Below, piece after piece: positions 52,155 to 61,267 of a stretch of DNA of 64,000 nt. How positions within the stretch are numbered: position 1 is the stretch's first letter; each line of letters begins with the position of its first letter. The notes under the pieces were generated by a model. It had not been told where the DNA came from, did no database searches, and saw only the letters and a list, made by a program, of their open reading frames with translations. The stretch covers positions 1-64,000 of the forward strand of contig JAFRIE010000016.1 in the NCBI GenBank assembly GCA_017432885.1, written 5' to 3'. A program made the translations under genes and the position numbers. This stretch comes from Erysipelotrichaceae bacterium (lineage in GTDB: Bacteria; Bacillota_I; Bacilli_A; Erysipelotrichales; Erysipelotrichaceae).

Positions 52155-52724
52155 ATGGAAAAATTTATCGTTGAAATCAGTGCCCGTCATATTCATGTTA
52201 CAGATGCACAGGTAGAAATACTGTTTGGTGAAGGTCATAAGCTGACTCCAAAGAAGAATCTGTCTCAGCCTGGCCAGTTTGCCTGTGAAGAAAAGCTGAC
52301 GATCGTCGGTCCTAGAGGAGAACTGAAAGCTTCTATCCTCGGTCCTACCAGAAAGGCCGCACAGGTCGAACTCTCACTGACTGATGCCAGAACATTGGGC
52401 GTAGAAGCTCTGATCCGGGAATCCGGAGATATCGAAGGAACAAACGGCATCAAGCTGATCGGTCCTGCAGGTGAGATCGAACTGGAAAAGGGCGTTATTG
52501 CTGCCAAGAGACATATCCATATGACTCCTGCGGATGCGGAAGTTTACGGCGTAAACAATGGCGACATTGTCAACGTAAAAGTTGAAACGGAAAACAGAAG
52601 TCTGGTATTCGGCGATACGGTCGTCAGAGTCAGAGAGGACTTTGCGCTTGCCATGCATATCGATACCGATGAAGGCAACGCTGCCGGCATTAAGGGAAGC
52701 GCATTGGGCGAGATCGTTAAATAA
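52155..52724 (+). CDS. pduL: PduL-type phosphate acyltransferase
   Basis: 189 residues with two similar halves, each with the metal-binding histidines of PduL (SARHIHV near 9-15, AKRHIHM near 118-124). It exchanges acyl-CoA and acyl phosphate (acetyl or propionyl) and can stand in for Pta. I use the ATG at 52155; an upstream in-frame GTG is before the AAGGAG. No microcompartment gene and no N-terminal targeting peptide are seen, so it is probably a free cytosolic acetate-forming enzyme. Confidence 0.9.
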   Translation: MEKFIVEISARHIHVTDAQVEILFGEGHKLTPKKNLSQPGQFACEEKLTIVGPRGELKASILGPTRKAAQVELSLTDARTLGVEALIRESGDIEGTNGIKLIGPAGEIELEKGVIAAKRHIHMTPADAEVYGVNNGDIVNVKVETENRSLVFGDTVVRVREDFALAMHIDTDEGNAAGIKGSALGEIVK

Positions 52725-52731
52725 CGGATGT

Positions 52732-52756
52732 AAGCGGCACTGTGCCGCTTTTTTAA
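52732..52756 (+). terminator. Intrinsic terminator after pduL
   Basis: AAGCGGCA, loop CTG, TGCCGCTT and then T residues. Confidence 0.82.
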
Positions 52757-52766
52757 AGGAGCAGAC

Positions 52767-53573
52767 ATGTTATATACACTGGAAAACAAAACGGCTGTTC
52801 TTGCGGTAGATACCTTTGCCTGCGAGATTCACAGCTTTAGAAGAAAAGACAAAGACATCGAATATATGTGGAACGGAGATCCTGCCTACTGGTCGGGCAG
52901 AAATCCCGTCCTGTTCCCCCATGTCAGTTCGCCGAAAGACAAAGTCCTGAATTTCAAGGGAAAGGATCACAAGGTAAACAATCACGGCTTCTGCAGGAGA
53001 AGTGAATTCGAATTCGTGGAACAGACGGAAGATTCGCTGCTGTTTTGTCTTACGGACAGTGAAGAGACCTATGCGCAGTATCCCTATCATTTTGAACTGT
53101 CGGTAAAGTATACCCTGAAAGAGAATCGGGTCTTCATCAATTACCGGATTATCAACAAAGATGAGGAAGACATGTATTTCGGTTTCGGCCAGCATCCTGC
53201 TTTCAACTGTCCGCTTGTTCCCGAAAAGTCCTTCAGTGATTATTACATAGAATTTGAAAAGGAAGATGTTGAGGGAGGAAGACTGGATCTTTCCTACGAA
53301 CTGTTCGAAAAGTATCCGACTTTCGTCGTCAGAGAACCGCAAAGCAGGACTTTTACCTTGAGTGACGGCACAAACAAGGTCGTTATGGAGATATCGGATC
53401 AATATAGGATCTTTGCCCTCTGGACACCGCATGCGCCGTTTATCTGTCTGGAACCTTGGGTCAATACTCTGGATGGGACCAAAGAGGGTGTTCCGTTTGA
53501 AGAAAGACCCGGAAACATCCGTCTTATTCCGGGAGAAGAATACCGGATCGCTTATAGCTTTGCGATCCTCTGA
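52767..53573 (+). CDS. Aldose 1-epimerase family protein
   Basis: 268 residues of the galactose mutarotase-like fold, in the subgroup with HEXOSE-6-P or unknown substrates (LacX-like). Visible parts: NPVLFPHVS, NNHGFCRRSEFE, FGFGQHPAFNCPL with the catalytic His, and EPWVN near the C-terminus. AAAGGAG lies before the ATG. It lies 11 bases after the pduL terminator and shortly before nagB. Confidence 0.87.
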   Translation: MLYTLENKTAVLAVDTFACEIHSFRRKDKDIEYMWNGDPAYWSGRNPVLFPHVSSPKDKVLNFKGKDHKVNNHGFCRRSEFEFVEQTEDSLLFCLTDSEETYAQYPYHFELSVKYTLKENRVFINYRIINKDEEDMYFGFGQHPAFNCPLVPEKSFSDYYIEFEKEDVEGGRLDLSYELFEKYPTFVVREPQSRTFTLSDGTNKVVMEISDQYRIFALWTPHAPFICLEPWVNTLDGTKEGVPFEERPGNIRLIPGEEYRIAYSFAIL

Positions 53574-53587
53574 CAGAACAGATAGAC

Positions 53588-53593
53588 TATAAT
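53588..53593 (+). promoter_or_regulatory. -10 box of nagB
   Basis: TATAAT 25 bases before the chosen nagB ATG (53619), within the 45-base gap after the mutarotase gene. Confidence 0.45.
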
Positions 53594-53618
53594 AGAATTG
53601 AAAAGAGGGATGAATAAT

Positions 53619-54347
53619 ATGATTAATTTAATTAAAGTCAAAGACTATGACGAAGCTTCCGATAAGGCTTTTGAAGTCATGAAGGAATTCTTGAAACCGG
53701 GCAAGGTTTTGGGTCTGGCAACCGGCTCGACACCTTTAGGCCTTTATGCAAGAATGGTTTTTGACCATGAAGAGAATGGAACATCCTACCAGGAGATCAA
53801 GTCTTTCAACCTGGATGAATATGTCGGTCTGCCTACCAGCCATCCGGAAAGCTACTACGCTTTCATGCACAGGAATCTCTTTGATCATATCGATATCAAA
53901 GAAAAGAATGCCCATGTTCCTTCGGGGCTGGGAGAAGATCTGGAAGGACAGGCAAAAGCCTATGATGCCCTGATCGATGCTTCCCCGGTCGATATTCAGC
54001 TTCTGGGTATCGGCTCCGACGGGCATATCGCCTTTAACGAACCGGGAACGCCGTTTGATTCCGGAACACATGTCACAGATCTGGCAGAATCCACGATCAA
54101 GGACAACTGCCGTTTCTTCGACAACGACATTACAAAAGTCCCTACCCAGGCCGTTACCCAGGGTATCGGAACGATCATGAAAGCCAAAAACATCCTGCTG
54201 ATCGCTACCGGCGCAAACAAGGCGAAAGCCGTCAAGGACATGATCGAAGGACCGGTCGACGAAGCCTGTCCTGCATCGATCCTGCAGAGGCACGAGAGTG
54301 TAACAGTAATAGCCGACGAAGCTGCTGCATCTTTGTTGGAAGGATAG
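53619..54347 (+). CDS. nagB: Glucosamine-6-phosphate deaminase
   Basis: About 242 residues. Motifs are LATGSTPLGLY near 34-45, FNLDEYVGL, IGSDGHIAFNEPGTPF and ATGANKAKAV. It turns glucosamine-6-P into fructose-6-P and ammonia and completes the route from the two NagA proteins. The start is set at 53619, where AAGAGGG lies about nine bases upstream; earlier in-frame TTG and ATG codons would sit on top of that site. Confidence 0.94.
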   Translation: MINLIKVKDYDEASDKAFEVMKEFLKPGKVLGLATGSTPLGLYARMVFDHEENGTSYQEIKSFNLDEYVGLPTSHPESYYAFMHRNLFDHIDIKEKNAHVPSGLGEDLEGQAKAYDALIDASPVDIQLLGIGSDGHIAFNEPGTPFDSGTHVTDLAESTIKDNCRFFDNDITKVPTQAVTQGIGTIMKAKNILLIATGANKAKAVKDMIEGPVDEACPASILQRHESVTVIADEAAASLLEG

Positions 54348-54407
54348 TCTGGGCATTTTACTTCCATTTCTGGAAAAGACAGAGATAATAGTAAGAGGAG
54401 GTGGAAT

Positions 54408-54713
54408 ATGAGAATTATCAATACAGAAGAATTCAATGAACTGATTAAGAGCGGTACTGTCCTGGTAGATTTCTTTGCGGAATGGTGCGGACCTTGCAAG
54501 ATGCTGGGACCGGTTCTGGAAGAAGTATCGGCAGAGTACCCTGATATAGAGTTTGTTAAGGTGAATGTCGATGACAATATGGATCTGGCGGAAAGCTACG
54601 GCATTATGTCGATCCCTACGGTCTATCTGTTCAAGGATGGGGCGGTTGCTGCCAAGATGAACGGATACCGCGACAAAGGCGGCGTCAAAGCCTTCATCGA
54701 GACTTTACAGTAA
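54408..54713 (+). CDS. trxA: Thioredoxin
   Basis: 101 residues with the active-site WCGPCK near 25-30 (Cys26 and Cys29) and the cis-Pro in SIPTVYLFKDG. It is a complete cytoplasmic thioredoxin. AGGAGG precedes the ATG. No thioredoxin reductase gene is nearby. Confidence 0.95.
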   Translation: MRIINTEEFNELIKSGTVLVDFFAEWCGPCKMLGPVLEEVSAEYPDIEFVKVNVDDNMDLAESYGIMSIPTVYLFKDGAVAAKMNGYRDKGGVKAFIETLQ

Positions 54714-54731
54714 GAGAAGTTCAATGATTGA

Positions 54732-54762
54732 AAAAAGGCCTGGAAAGGGCCTTTTTCTTTTT
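54732..54762 (+). terminator. Intrinsic terminator after trxA
   Basis: AAAAAGGCC, a 7-base loop, GGCCTTTTT and a further T-rich stretch. Confidence 0.88.
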
Positions 54763-54799
54763 CTTCCTGAAATAATGATAAAACCTGTAAAAAATAACT

Positions 54800-54805
54800 T
54801 ATAAT
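54800..54805 (+). promoter_or_regulatory. -10 box of the pot operon
   Basis: TATAAT 23 bases before the potA ATG, with TTGGAGG between. Confidence 0.5.
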
Positions 54806-54828
54806 ATATTTATTTGGAGGACCTGACT

Positions 54829-56412
54829 ATGGAAAAACTGATTGAATTTAGAAATATTGTAAAGAGTTTCGATGGTCAAACGGTATTGAAGGGTATCAAT
54901 CTGGATATCTATGAGAATGAATTTGTTACTTTACTGGGACCATCAGGCTGCGGCAAGACGACCCTGCTGAGGATCCTGGGCGGATTTCTAGATCAGGATG
55001 AAGGCTCGGTTATTTTTAACGGGGAAGAGATTTCGGACGTACCTGCCTATCAGCGTCCTATCAATACGGTCTTCCAGAAGTATGCTTTATTCCCTCATTT
55101 AAACGTCTATGAGAACGTCGCTTTCGGTTTAAGGATCAAGAAAATGTCTAACGACCTGATCGAACCGAAGGTCAATCGAATGCTGGAACTGGTCGGTCTG
55201 GATGGCTATCAGAAAAGAGATGTTACCCAGCTTTCCGGCGGACAGCAGCAGCGTGTCGCCATTGCCAGAGCTCTGGTCAACGAACCGGATGTGCTTCTGC
55301 TGGATGAACCGCTGAGTGCTCTGGATGCCAAACTGCGTAAGGAAATGCAGCAGGAACTGAAACGCATTCAGGAAGAAGTCGGTATTACCTTTATCTTTGT
55401 TACCCACGATCAGGAAGAAGCTCTGACGATGTCCGACAAGATCGTCGTTATGAAAGACGGAAATATCGAACAGATCGGTACGCCTACGGAAATATACAAC
55501 GAACCGGTAAATCGTTATGTCGCAAACTTCATTGGTCAGTCCAATATCGTCGACGGTATCATGAAGAAAGACTATCTGGTCAACTTCGATGACAAGGATT
55601 TCCCTTGTGTCGACCACGATTTCAAGCCGAAAGAGCCAGTCGATGTCGTCATCAGACCGGAGGATATTCACCTTGGCAAGAAGGGCAAGGGACAGATGAA
55701 CGGTCAGGTTCTTTCTGTACTGTTCAAGGGTGTTCACTATGAGGTCATCGTCGAGACAAAACGCGGTGCCGCCAAGACGATCAAGCTGCATGTCATGGGC
55801 AACGAGGATGTCTACAACGAGGCAGCCAACGAAAAGATGAGTGCTGCCGACTTTACGATGGATATTGAAGACGTCGCTTCTCTGACAGACCAGGAACTGA
55901 TCCTGCGTGCCAACGCCCAGGCCTGGAAGGCTGATACGGAAGATGAGATTTCGATCACCCATGTCGCCCACAGCATTAAGGCGGAACCCGGCAAATATCC
56001 GGTAATCTTTAAGACGGATGCCGGTACGAGTGTCAATGCGGATGTCAACGTTGTTCAGCCGAAGGTTATTGAAGACAAGGACGAAAAGATCGGGATTCAG
56101 GCCTTCGATGTATACAAGACGATCGATGAGATCCAGGAATCCATGGCGATTTCCGTCGACCTGAAAAACTGGGCCGATGCCTATGCCTGGGATCTGGAAA
56201 CGGAGAACGAAGTCGAGATCGATGATGTCCGTTTTGATTTCGATCCGATGGAGATCAAGGAAGGAAACTACGACGTAACCTTCGTTACCGAAGGACGTAC
56301 TTATAAAGTTCATACCACTGAAGTCCAGGAAGAAGGGGATATTGTTTCTCTGAGTATTGATCCGGAAGACATTCATGTAATGGAAAAGAGTATCGGCAAT
56401 GAAGAGCTTTAA
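54829..56412 (+). CDS. potA: Spermidine/putrescine ABC transporter ATPase with a repeat insertion
   Basis: 527 residues; normal PotA is about 350-380. The ATPase is standard (Walker A GPSGCGKT at 38-45, LSGGQ 135-139, Walker B LLLDEP 156-161, His193). TOBE starts near 273 with IRPEDIHLG, is interrupted at about 333-500 by two tandem repeats of about 75 residues, and resumes with [15 protein letters not shown]. The repeats have a beta-rich Ig-like pattern ([12 protein letters not shown] and [11 protein letters not shown]). The insert may alter sensing of substrate or regulator. GGAGG precedes the ATG at 54829. Confidence 0.9.
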   Translation: MEKLIEFRNIVKSFDGQTVLKGINLDIYENEFVTLLGPSGCGKTTLLRILGGFLDQDEGSVIFNGEEISDVPAYQRPINTVFQKYALFPHLNVYENVAFGLRIKKMSNDLIEPKVNRMLELVGLDGYQKRDVTQLSGGQQQRVAIARALVNEPDVLLLDEPLSALDAKLRKEMQQELKRIQEEVGITFIFVTHDQEEALTMSDKIVVMKDGNIEQIGTPTEIYNEPVNRYVANFIGQSNIVDGIMKKDYLVNFDDKDFPCVDHDFKPKEPVDVVIRPEDIHLGKKGKGQMNGQVLSVLFKGVHYEVIVETKRGAAKTIKLHVMGNEDVYNEAANEKMSAADFTMDIEDVASLTDQELILRANAQAWKADTEDEISITHVAHSIKAEPGKYPVIFKTDAGTSVNADVNVVQPKVIEDKDEKIGIQAFDVYKTIDEIQESMAISVDLKNWADAYAWDLETENEVEIDDVRFDFDPMEIKEGNYDVTFVTEGRTYKVHTTEVQEEGDIVSLSIDPEDIHVMEKSIGNEEL

Positions 56413-57178
56413 GAGACTGGTATACCCGTATCTGGGTTGGGCCGGCGCACTGATCGTGCTGCCGATGCTGATCATCGTATTCTACGCTTTCTCCATGCAG
56501 GGAAACGATGTGATCCCGGTAAAACTGACGCTGCAGAACTTTGTCCGTTTCTTTTCCGACCCGATCTTTATTGAAGTACTGTGGCGTAGCGTCAGGCTCG
56601 CCGTGATCACGACGATCATCTGTATCCTGCTGGGTTATCCTGCAGCCTACTTTATTGCCAAACTGTCCCCGGACAACCAGTCGGTTATGGTCCTGCTGGT
56701 TACGCTCCCGCAGCTGATCAACATGCTTGTCAGGACCTATGCCTGGAGAGGACTGCTGCTGAATCTGCCATTTTCTCCGGCCGTCAAGGTCTATATCGGC
56801 ATGGTCTACAACTTCCTGCCATACATGATCCTGCAGATCTATACTTCCTTATCCAAGATGGATCCGTCTCTGATCCCGGCGGCATACGATCTGGGCTGCG
56901 ATGAAAAGACGGCCTTTCTGAAAGTAACGCTTCCATTAAGCATTCCGGGCATCATCTCGGGTATTACCCTGGTGTTCCTGCCTGCCGTTTCCAGCTTCTT
57001 TATACCAAAACTGCTGGGCGGCGGATCCTATGTCCTGATCGGTAATCTGATCGAAAACTATTTCGTTACGACAGGCGACTGGAACTTCGGTTCTGCGGTT
57101 TCGCTGCTGATGGCGGTCGTGATCCTGATTTCCATGTACTTTACCAGGAAATTCGATTATGACGAGGAGGAAAGATAA
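56399..57178 (+). CDS. potB: Polyamine ABC transporter permease PotB
   Basis: 259 residues with six membrane helices and the EAA loop [24 protein letters not shown] near 160-183, where it contacts PotA. It overlaps potA by 14 bases. It forms the channel with PotC. Confidence 0.92.
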   Translation: MKSFKRLVYPYLGWAGALIVLPMLIIVFYAFSMQGNDVIPVKLTLQNFVRFFSDPIFIEVLWRSVRLAVITTIICILLGYPAAYFIAKLSPDNQSVMVLLVTLPQLINMLVRTYAWRGLLLNLPFSPAVKVYIGMVYNFLPYMILQIYTSLSKMDPSLIPAAYDLGCDEKTAFLKVTLPLSIPGIISGITLVFLPAVSSFFIPKLLGGGSYVLIGNLIENYFVTTGDWNFGSAVSLLMAVVILISMYFTRKFDYDEEER

Positions 57179-57975
57179 TGAAAAAGAAACTGAATGTTCA
57201 AAGCATTTATCTGATCCTGATCATGGCGTTCTTCTACCTGCCTATCGTCTATGTCATTTTCTTCTCTTTCAATGAGTCCCGTTCGCTGACGAACTTCACT
57301 GGATTCTCATTGCAGTGGTACGAGAAGATGTTCAAGACCAGAGCGATGATGGAATCGGTCTACTACTCGACGCTGATTGCCGTGATCGCCACGATCGTAT
57401 CGACGATCGTCGGCACCATTGTTGCGATCGGTCTAAGCAAGTCTTCCCGTCTGATCAAACAAATCGTGACCCAGGTCAATAATCTGCCGATGCTCAATCC
57501 GGATATCGTTACCGCGATCGGACTGATGCTGCTGTTCTCGACGTTCAATATTCCGACCGGTTTCGGTACGCTGCTGCTGGCGCATATCATCTTCTGCATA
57601 CCGTATGTGATCCTGTCGGTTATGCCGAAGCTGAGACAGCTGGACGAGAACTTAGCGGAGGCGGCACTGGATCTTGGCTGTACGCCGTTTCAGGCTTTGT
57701 ACAAGGTCATCATTCCGCAGATCAAAGAAGGCATCGTTTCCGGCGCGCTGGTCGCATTCACGATGTCCTTCGATGATTTCGTCATTTCCTATTTTACGAC
57801 CGGTCCGGGCATCAACAATATTTCCACTTATGTTTACGCTACAACCAAGAGGATCAATCCGAGCGTCAATGCGCTTTCGACATTGATTGTTCTGGTGATT
57901 ACGATTATACTGATTATTACTAATGTAGTTCCTATGATCAAAACAAGGAGGATTAAGAATGAAAAAGCTGCTTAG
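57178..57975 (+). CDS. potC: Polyamine ABC transporter permease PotC
   Basis: 265 residues with six membrane helices and the EAA loop ALDLGCTPFQALYKVIIPQI near 161-180. The pattern matches PotC-type permeases. It shares one base with the potB stop. AGGAGG for potD lies within its last codons. Confidence 0.92.
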   Translation: MKKKLNVQSIYLILIMAFFYLPIVYVIFFSFNESRSLTNFTGFSLQWYEKMFKTRAMMESVYYSTLIAVIATIVSTIVGTIVAIGLSKSSRLIKQIVTQVNNLPMLNPDIVTAIGLMLLFSTFNIPTGFGTLLLAHIIFCIPYVILSVMPKLRQLDENLAEAALDLGCTPFQALYKVIIPQIKEGIVSGALVAFTMSFDDFVISYFTTGPGINNISTYVYATTKRINPSVNALSTLIVLVITIILIITNVVPMIKTRRIKNEKAA

Positions 57976-59011
57976 TTTACTGATGGTGCTGCTTCTGCTT
58001 GCCGCCTGCGGTTCCAAGGGCGGAGAAGAAAAAGGCGAGCTTTACGTATTTCTCCCGGGAGAGTACATTTCCGATGACGTGATCAATGATTTTGAAGATG
58101 AAACAGGCATCAAGGTCTACATCACGACTTTTGATTCGAATGAAATGATGTATACGAAACTGTTGGGCGGGACCGTCTACGATATCATTATTCCAAGCGA
58201 CTACATGATCGAAAGACTGATCTCCGAAGGAATGGTACAGAAACTGGACAAGTCCAGACTGAGCAACCTGGATTCCATTTACGATCAGGTTCTGCACATG
58301 GATTTCGATCCGAACAACGACTATTCCGTTCCTTACTTCTGGGGCAACGTCGGCATCTGCTACGACAAGACATTGGTCGATCCGGCCGATGTCGAGAGCC
58401 AGGGCTGGAATGTATTAAGAAACACCAAGTACAAAGGCATGATCTACATGTACGATTCGATCCGCGACGCCTTCATGATGGCTGAAAAATCTCTTGGCTA
58501 TTCCATGAATACGGATGACGAGGAAGAACTTCAGAAAGCCTATGAATGGCTGGTTGACATTGCCGTCAACATGGATCCTGCCTATGTTACGGATGAGGCG
58601 ATCGACGGTCTGGCCAATGGCGAAAAGGCCATGGGCATGATGTATTCCGGCGATGCGGCTCTGATCTATACGGACAACGAGGATATCGCTTTCTGGGCTC
58701 CGACCGAAGGCACGAACTATTTCGTCGATGCGATGGTTATCCACAAGGATGCCAAGAACGTGGATGCGGCCTACAAGTTCATGGATTACATTACCGGCTA
58801 TGATGCCGCTTATGAGAACTCCGTCTTTGTCGGCTACAGTTCCGTCAACAAGGACGTTCTGGCTGACCTGACGGCAGCCGGCGGCGATTTCGAAGGCAAC
58901 GATGCCTACATTCCGCGCGACAAGAACGCCAACGACGAAGTGTTCCACAGCAACGAAGCCGTTCTGAAGACGATTTCCGAACTCTGGGTCAACGTCAAGA
59001 ACACACACTGA
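57959..59011 (+). CDS. potD: Polyamine-binding lipoprotein PotD
   Basis: 350 residues with a lipoprotein signal (lipobox LAAC, Cys17). The mature part has LYVFLPGEYISDDVINDFE, DIIIPSDYMIERL, and WGNVGICYDK as in PotD/PotF. It catches spermidine or putrescine outside the membrane. It overlaps potC by 17 bases. It shares one base with the dtd start, so the operon continues. Confidence 0.92.
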   Translation: MKKLLSLLMVLLLLAACGSKGGEEKGELYVFLPGEYISDDVINDFEDETGIKVYITTFDSNEMMYTKLLGGTVYDIIIPSDYMIERLISEGMVQKLDKSRLSNLDSIYDQVLHMDFDPNNDYSVPYFWGNVGICYDKTLVDPADVESQGWNVLRNTKYKGMIYMYDSIRDAFMMAEKSLGYSMNTDDEEELQKAYEWLVDIAVNMDPAYVTDEAIDGLANGEKAMGMMYSGDAALIYTDNEDIAFWAPTEGTNYFVDAMVIHKDAKNVDAAYKFMDYITGYDAAYENSVFVGYSSVNKDVLADLTAAGGDFEGNDAYIPRDKNANDEVFHSNEAVLKTISELWVNVKNTH

Positions 59012-59460
59012 TGCGTCTTGTCATTCAGAAAGTATCACAGGCAAGCTGTACCGTTAACAACCATATAACCGGAAAGATCAATACCGGTTATATGGTTTTA
59101 GTCGGTTTTGGACTGAGGGACGATGAGTCCGTCGTAGAGAAGATGGCTGAAAAGATGAGCAAACTCAGGATCTTCGAAGATGAGAACGGCAAGATCAACC
59201 GGTCGATCTATGACGTGGAGGGAAAAGTACTGTCCATCTCGCAGTTCACCCTGTATGCCGATTGCCGGAAAGGGAACCGTCCGAGTTTTACGGATGCCCT
59301 GGGCGGTGAAAGAGCCGTACATCTGTACCGGTATTTCAATGAATGTCTCAGAAAACTGGATCTGGAAGTGGAAGAAGGCGTCTTTGGCGCAGAAATGAAA
59401 ATCGAACTGTGCAATGAAGGGCCGGTAACGATCGTTCTGGATAGCGAGGTATTATGGTAG
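59011..59460 (+). CDS. dtd: D-aminoacyl-tRNA deacylase
   Basis: 149 residues with the family motifs SQFTLYAD near 77-84 and NEGPVTIVLDS near 134-144 (the GP motif that rejects L-amino acids). It frees tRNA from wrongly attached D-amino acids and Gly. It shares one base with potD and overlaps the next gene. Many Firmicutes keep it near relA; here it is in the pot operon. Confidence 0.95.
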   Translation: MRLVIQKVSQASCTVNNHITGKINTGYMVLVGFGLRDDESVVEKMAEKMSKLRIFEDENGKINRSIYDVEGKVLSISQFTLYADCRKGNRPSFTDALGGERAVHLYRYFNECLRKLDLEVEEGVFGAEMKIELCNEGPVTIVLDSEVLW

Positions 59461-59660
59461 AAGGTTATGCGTTAAACGATATCGTTCAGATGAAGAAGGA
59501 TCATCCCTGCAGGAAATCGCACTACTGGAAAATCGTCCGGATGGGCGTCGACATCAAGATCAAGTGCGAGGGATGCGGCGCCATCGTGATGATGGAGAGA
59601 CCCGAATTTGAACGGAAATGCAAGAAGATCATAGAAAAGGCGGAGAGGGTCGATGATTAA
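59454..59660 (+). CDS. DUF951 family protein
   Basis: 68 residues with the family core DIVQMKKDHPC, WKIVRMGVDIKIKCEGCG and the C-terminal acidic/basic tail. The CxxC may bind a metal. Function unknown; the family is widespread in Firmicutes. It overlaps dtd by seven bases and the HAD gene by eight. Confidence 0.9.
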   Translation: MVEGYALNDIVQMKKDHPCRKSHYWKIVRMGVDIKIKCEGCGAIVMMERPEFERKCKKIIEKAERVDD

Positions 59661-60333
59661 GGCGATCCTTTTTGATTTTGACGGTACGCTGTCAAACCGG
59701 CAGATGAACGCCTATCTGATGTACAGGGACTTTCTGAAATCTTATTTTCCTGATCTGAACGAGATCGAGTTTGAAGCCGTGCTGCAGGATATGCTGACAT
59801 ACGACTGCAACGGCATCATGGATATGCATCTTCGACTGATCCCTTTCCGAAACAAGTACAGAGATCTGCTTCCGGATGATCTGGAAGAGAAACTGACGGA
59901 ATTCAGCCTGAAGAACATGTACCGTTTTACCGTCCTGAAAGATGAGACCATCGAAGTGCTGGAAAAGCTGAAAGGAAAGTATAAACTCGGCATTCTTTCC
60001 AACGGGAACCCCTTCTCCCAGCACCATAAGATCAGCCAGGTCAAAATCGAGGACTACTTCGATACGATCCTTGTATCGGGAGATCTGGGTATCCATAAAC
60101 CGGATGTGAAGATCTTCGAATACGCCGCAGAACAGCTCGGAGTACGCTGCGAGGAATGTCTGATGGTCGGCGATGTCTTTTCCAGCGATATCCTTGGTGC
60201 GATCAAGGCAGGCATGCTTCCGGTATGGATTCTGGAAGATACCGAGAGACCGGCTCTTGATTACCACGGCTACCGCATCGAGAAACTGGATCAGCTGTTT
60301 GAAATACTGGAGAAAGAAGATGAAAAAGCTTAG
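59653..60333 (+). CDS. HAD-family phosphatase-like hydrolase
   Basis: 226 residues with the four HAD motifs: DFDGTLSN near 8-15, LSNGNPF near 115, Lys in HKPDVKIF near 150, and VGDVFSSDILGA near 174. The cap is helical (HAD-IA). Likely a small phosphatase or dehalogenase of unknown substrate. It overlaps DUF951 and surE. Confidence 0.88.
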   Translation: MIKAILFDFDGTLSNRQMNAYLMYRDFLKSYFPDLNEIEFEAVLQDMLTYDCNGIMDMHLRLIPFRNKYRDLLPDDLEEKLTEFSLKNMYRFTVLKDETIEVLEKLKGKYKLGILSNGNPFSQHHKISQVKIEDYFDTILVSGDLGIHKPDVKIFEYAAEQLGVRCEECLMVGDVFSSDILGAIKAGMLPVWILEDTERPALDYHGYRIEKLDQLFEILEKEDEKA

Positions 60334-61087
60334 CATATTGATTTCAAACGATGACGGGATCGATTCGGCCGGATTAAAAGCTCTGGTCGATGTTTTTTCG
60401 AAAGACGCAGACGTTTATGTCATAGCGCCGGAAGGAGAAAGAAGCTCCAATTCCCATCATCTGAATTTCAGGGGAAAACTGAGGATCGAAGAAAGAAAGA
60501 TTCCCGGAACCGTAAAGGCCTATGTTCTCTGGGGAACGCCGGCGGACTGTATCCATACAGGGCTGTGCTTCCTATTTAAGAACAGGATCGACCTGGTCGT
60601 CAGCGGGATCAACAGAGGACTGAACGTCTCTTCGGACATCATGTATTCCGGCACGGATGCGGCAGCCAGGGAGGCTTATCTGCAGGGTGTTCCATCCGTT
60701 GCAGTCAGTCTGTACAGGAGCGATGATCCCGACTACCGAACGGCTGCGGAATACGGGAAAAGACTGGCTTATCGGTATTATGAAAGCGGCAGAAGGGATT
60801 TCTTCCTGAACATCAACGTTCCGGATCGGAAAGAAGAAGAAATCAAAGGAATCCTGATCTGTGACAGACAGACAAAGATCCACTACCGGGACGAATACAG
60901 TCTAATCGAGGAAGACGGAACGGAATACATCAACATCTCCAGCAAGGACATGTGGACCGAAGCCGATCCTTCGGATCTCAGGATCGATTACTGTGCCGTC
61001 ATGGCTGGCTATGTCAGCGTATCTCCTCTAGGAAACCGGCACATTCTTCCGGAATGTGCAGAAGATTTGAAAGAGATCCTAAAATAG
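60320..61087 (+). CDS. surE: 5'-nucleotidase SurE
   Basis: About 255 residues. The metal site is SNDDGIDSAGL at 9-19, followed by ERSSNSHH, GTPADCIHTG and SGINRGLN, all typical of SurE. It removes phosphate from nucleoside monophosphates. I set the start at 60320 because earlier in-frame codons lie within the HAD gene and do not look like SurE. It overlaps that gene by 14 bases. It is the last gene of the pot operon run. Confidence 0.93.
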   Translation: MKKLSILISNDDGIDSAGLKALVDVFSKDADVYVIAPEGERSSNSHHLNFRGKLRIEERKIPGTVKAYVLWGTPADCIHTGLCFLFKNRIDLVVSGINRGLNVSSDIMYSGTDAAAREAYLQGVPSVAVSLYRSDDPDYRTAAEYGKRLAYRYYESGRRDFFLNINVPDRKEEEIKGILICDRQTKIHYRDEYSLIEEDGTEYINISSKDMWTEADPSDLRIDYCAVMAGYVSVSPLGNRHILPECAEDLKEILK

Positions 61088-61097
61088 CGTTTTTATC

Positions 61098-61126
61098 TTG
61101 AAAAACAAGAAGAAATAAGGTAATAT
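61098..61126 (+). promoter_or_regulatory. Promoter of the rplJ operon
   Basis: TTGAAA (61098-61103), exactly 17 bases, TAATAT (61121-61126). Transcription would start near 61133, at the first base of the L10 leader. Confidence 0.75.
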
Positions 61127-61133
61127 ATTAAGG

Positions 61134-61238
61134 CATCGATATACCATAGACAGTAACGGCGCTATCGCTTAATCATGTTACCGAGGTTAATCTGAAGATG
61201 ATTTTTAACCTGTGTCTATGGGCACAGGTTTTATTTTA
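61134..61238 (+). ncRNA. L10 leader (ribosomal protein L10-L12 autoregulatory RNA)
   Basis: A 5' leader that binds the L10/L12 complex and controls this operon. The base stem pairs CCATAGAC (61144-61151) with GTCTATGG (61214-61221). Inside lie the GTAAC...GTTAC stem and the GAGGTTAATCTGAAGATG section typical of the L10 leader. A terminator hairpin AACCTGTG (61207-61214) / CACAGGTT (61223-61230) with TTATTTT shares bases with the base stem, so the two shapes exclude each other: attenuation is built in. Confidence 0.88.
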
Positions 61239-61267
61239 TGTGTATATGGGTGTTAGAAAGAGGAACT

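Noticed and set aside
60173..60319. Upstream extension of surE
   Set aside because: The added residues lie in another frame of the HAD gene and do not resemble SurE; the true protein starts at MKKLSILISNDDG.
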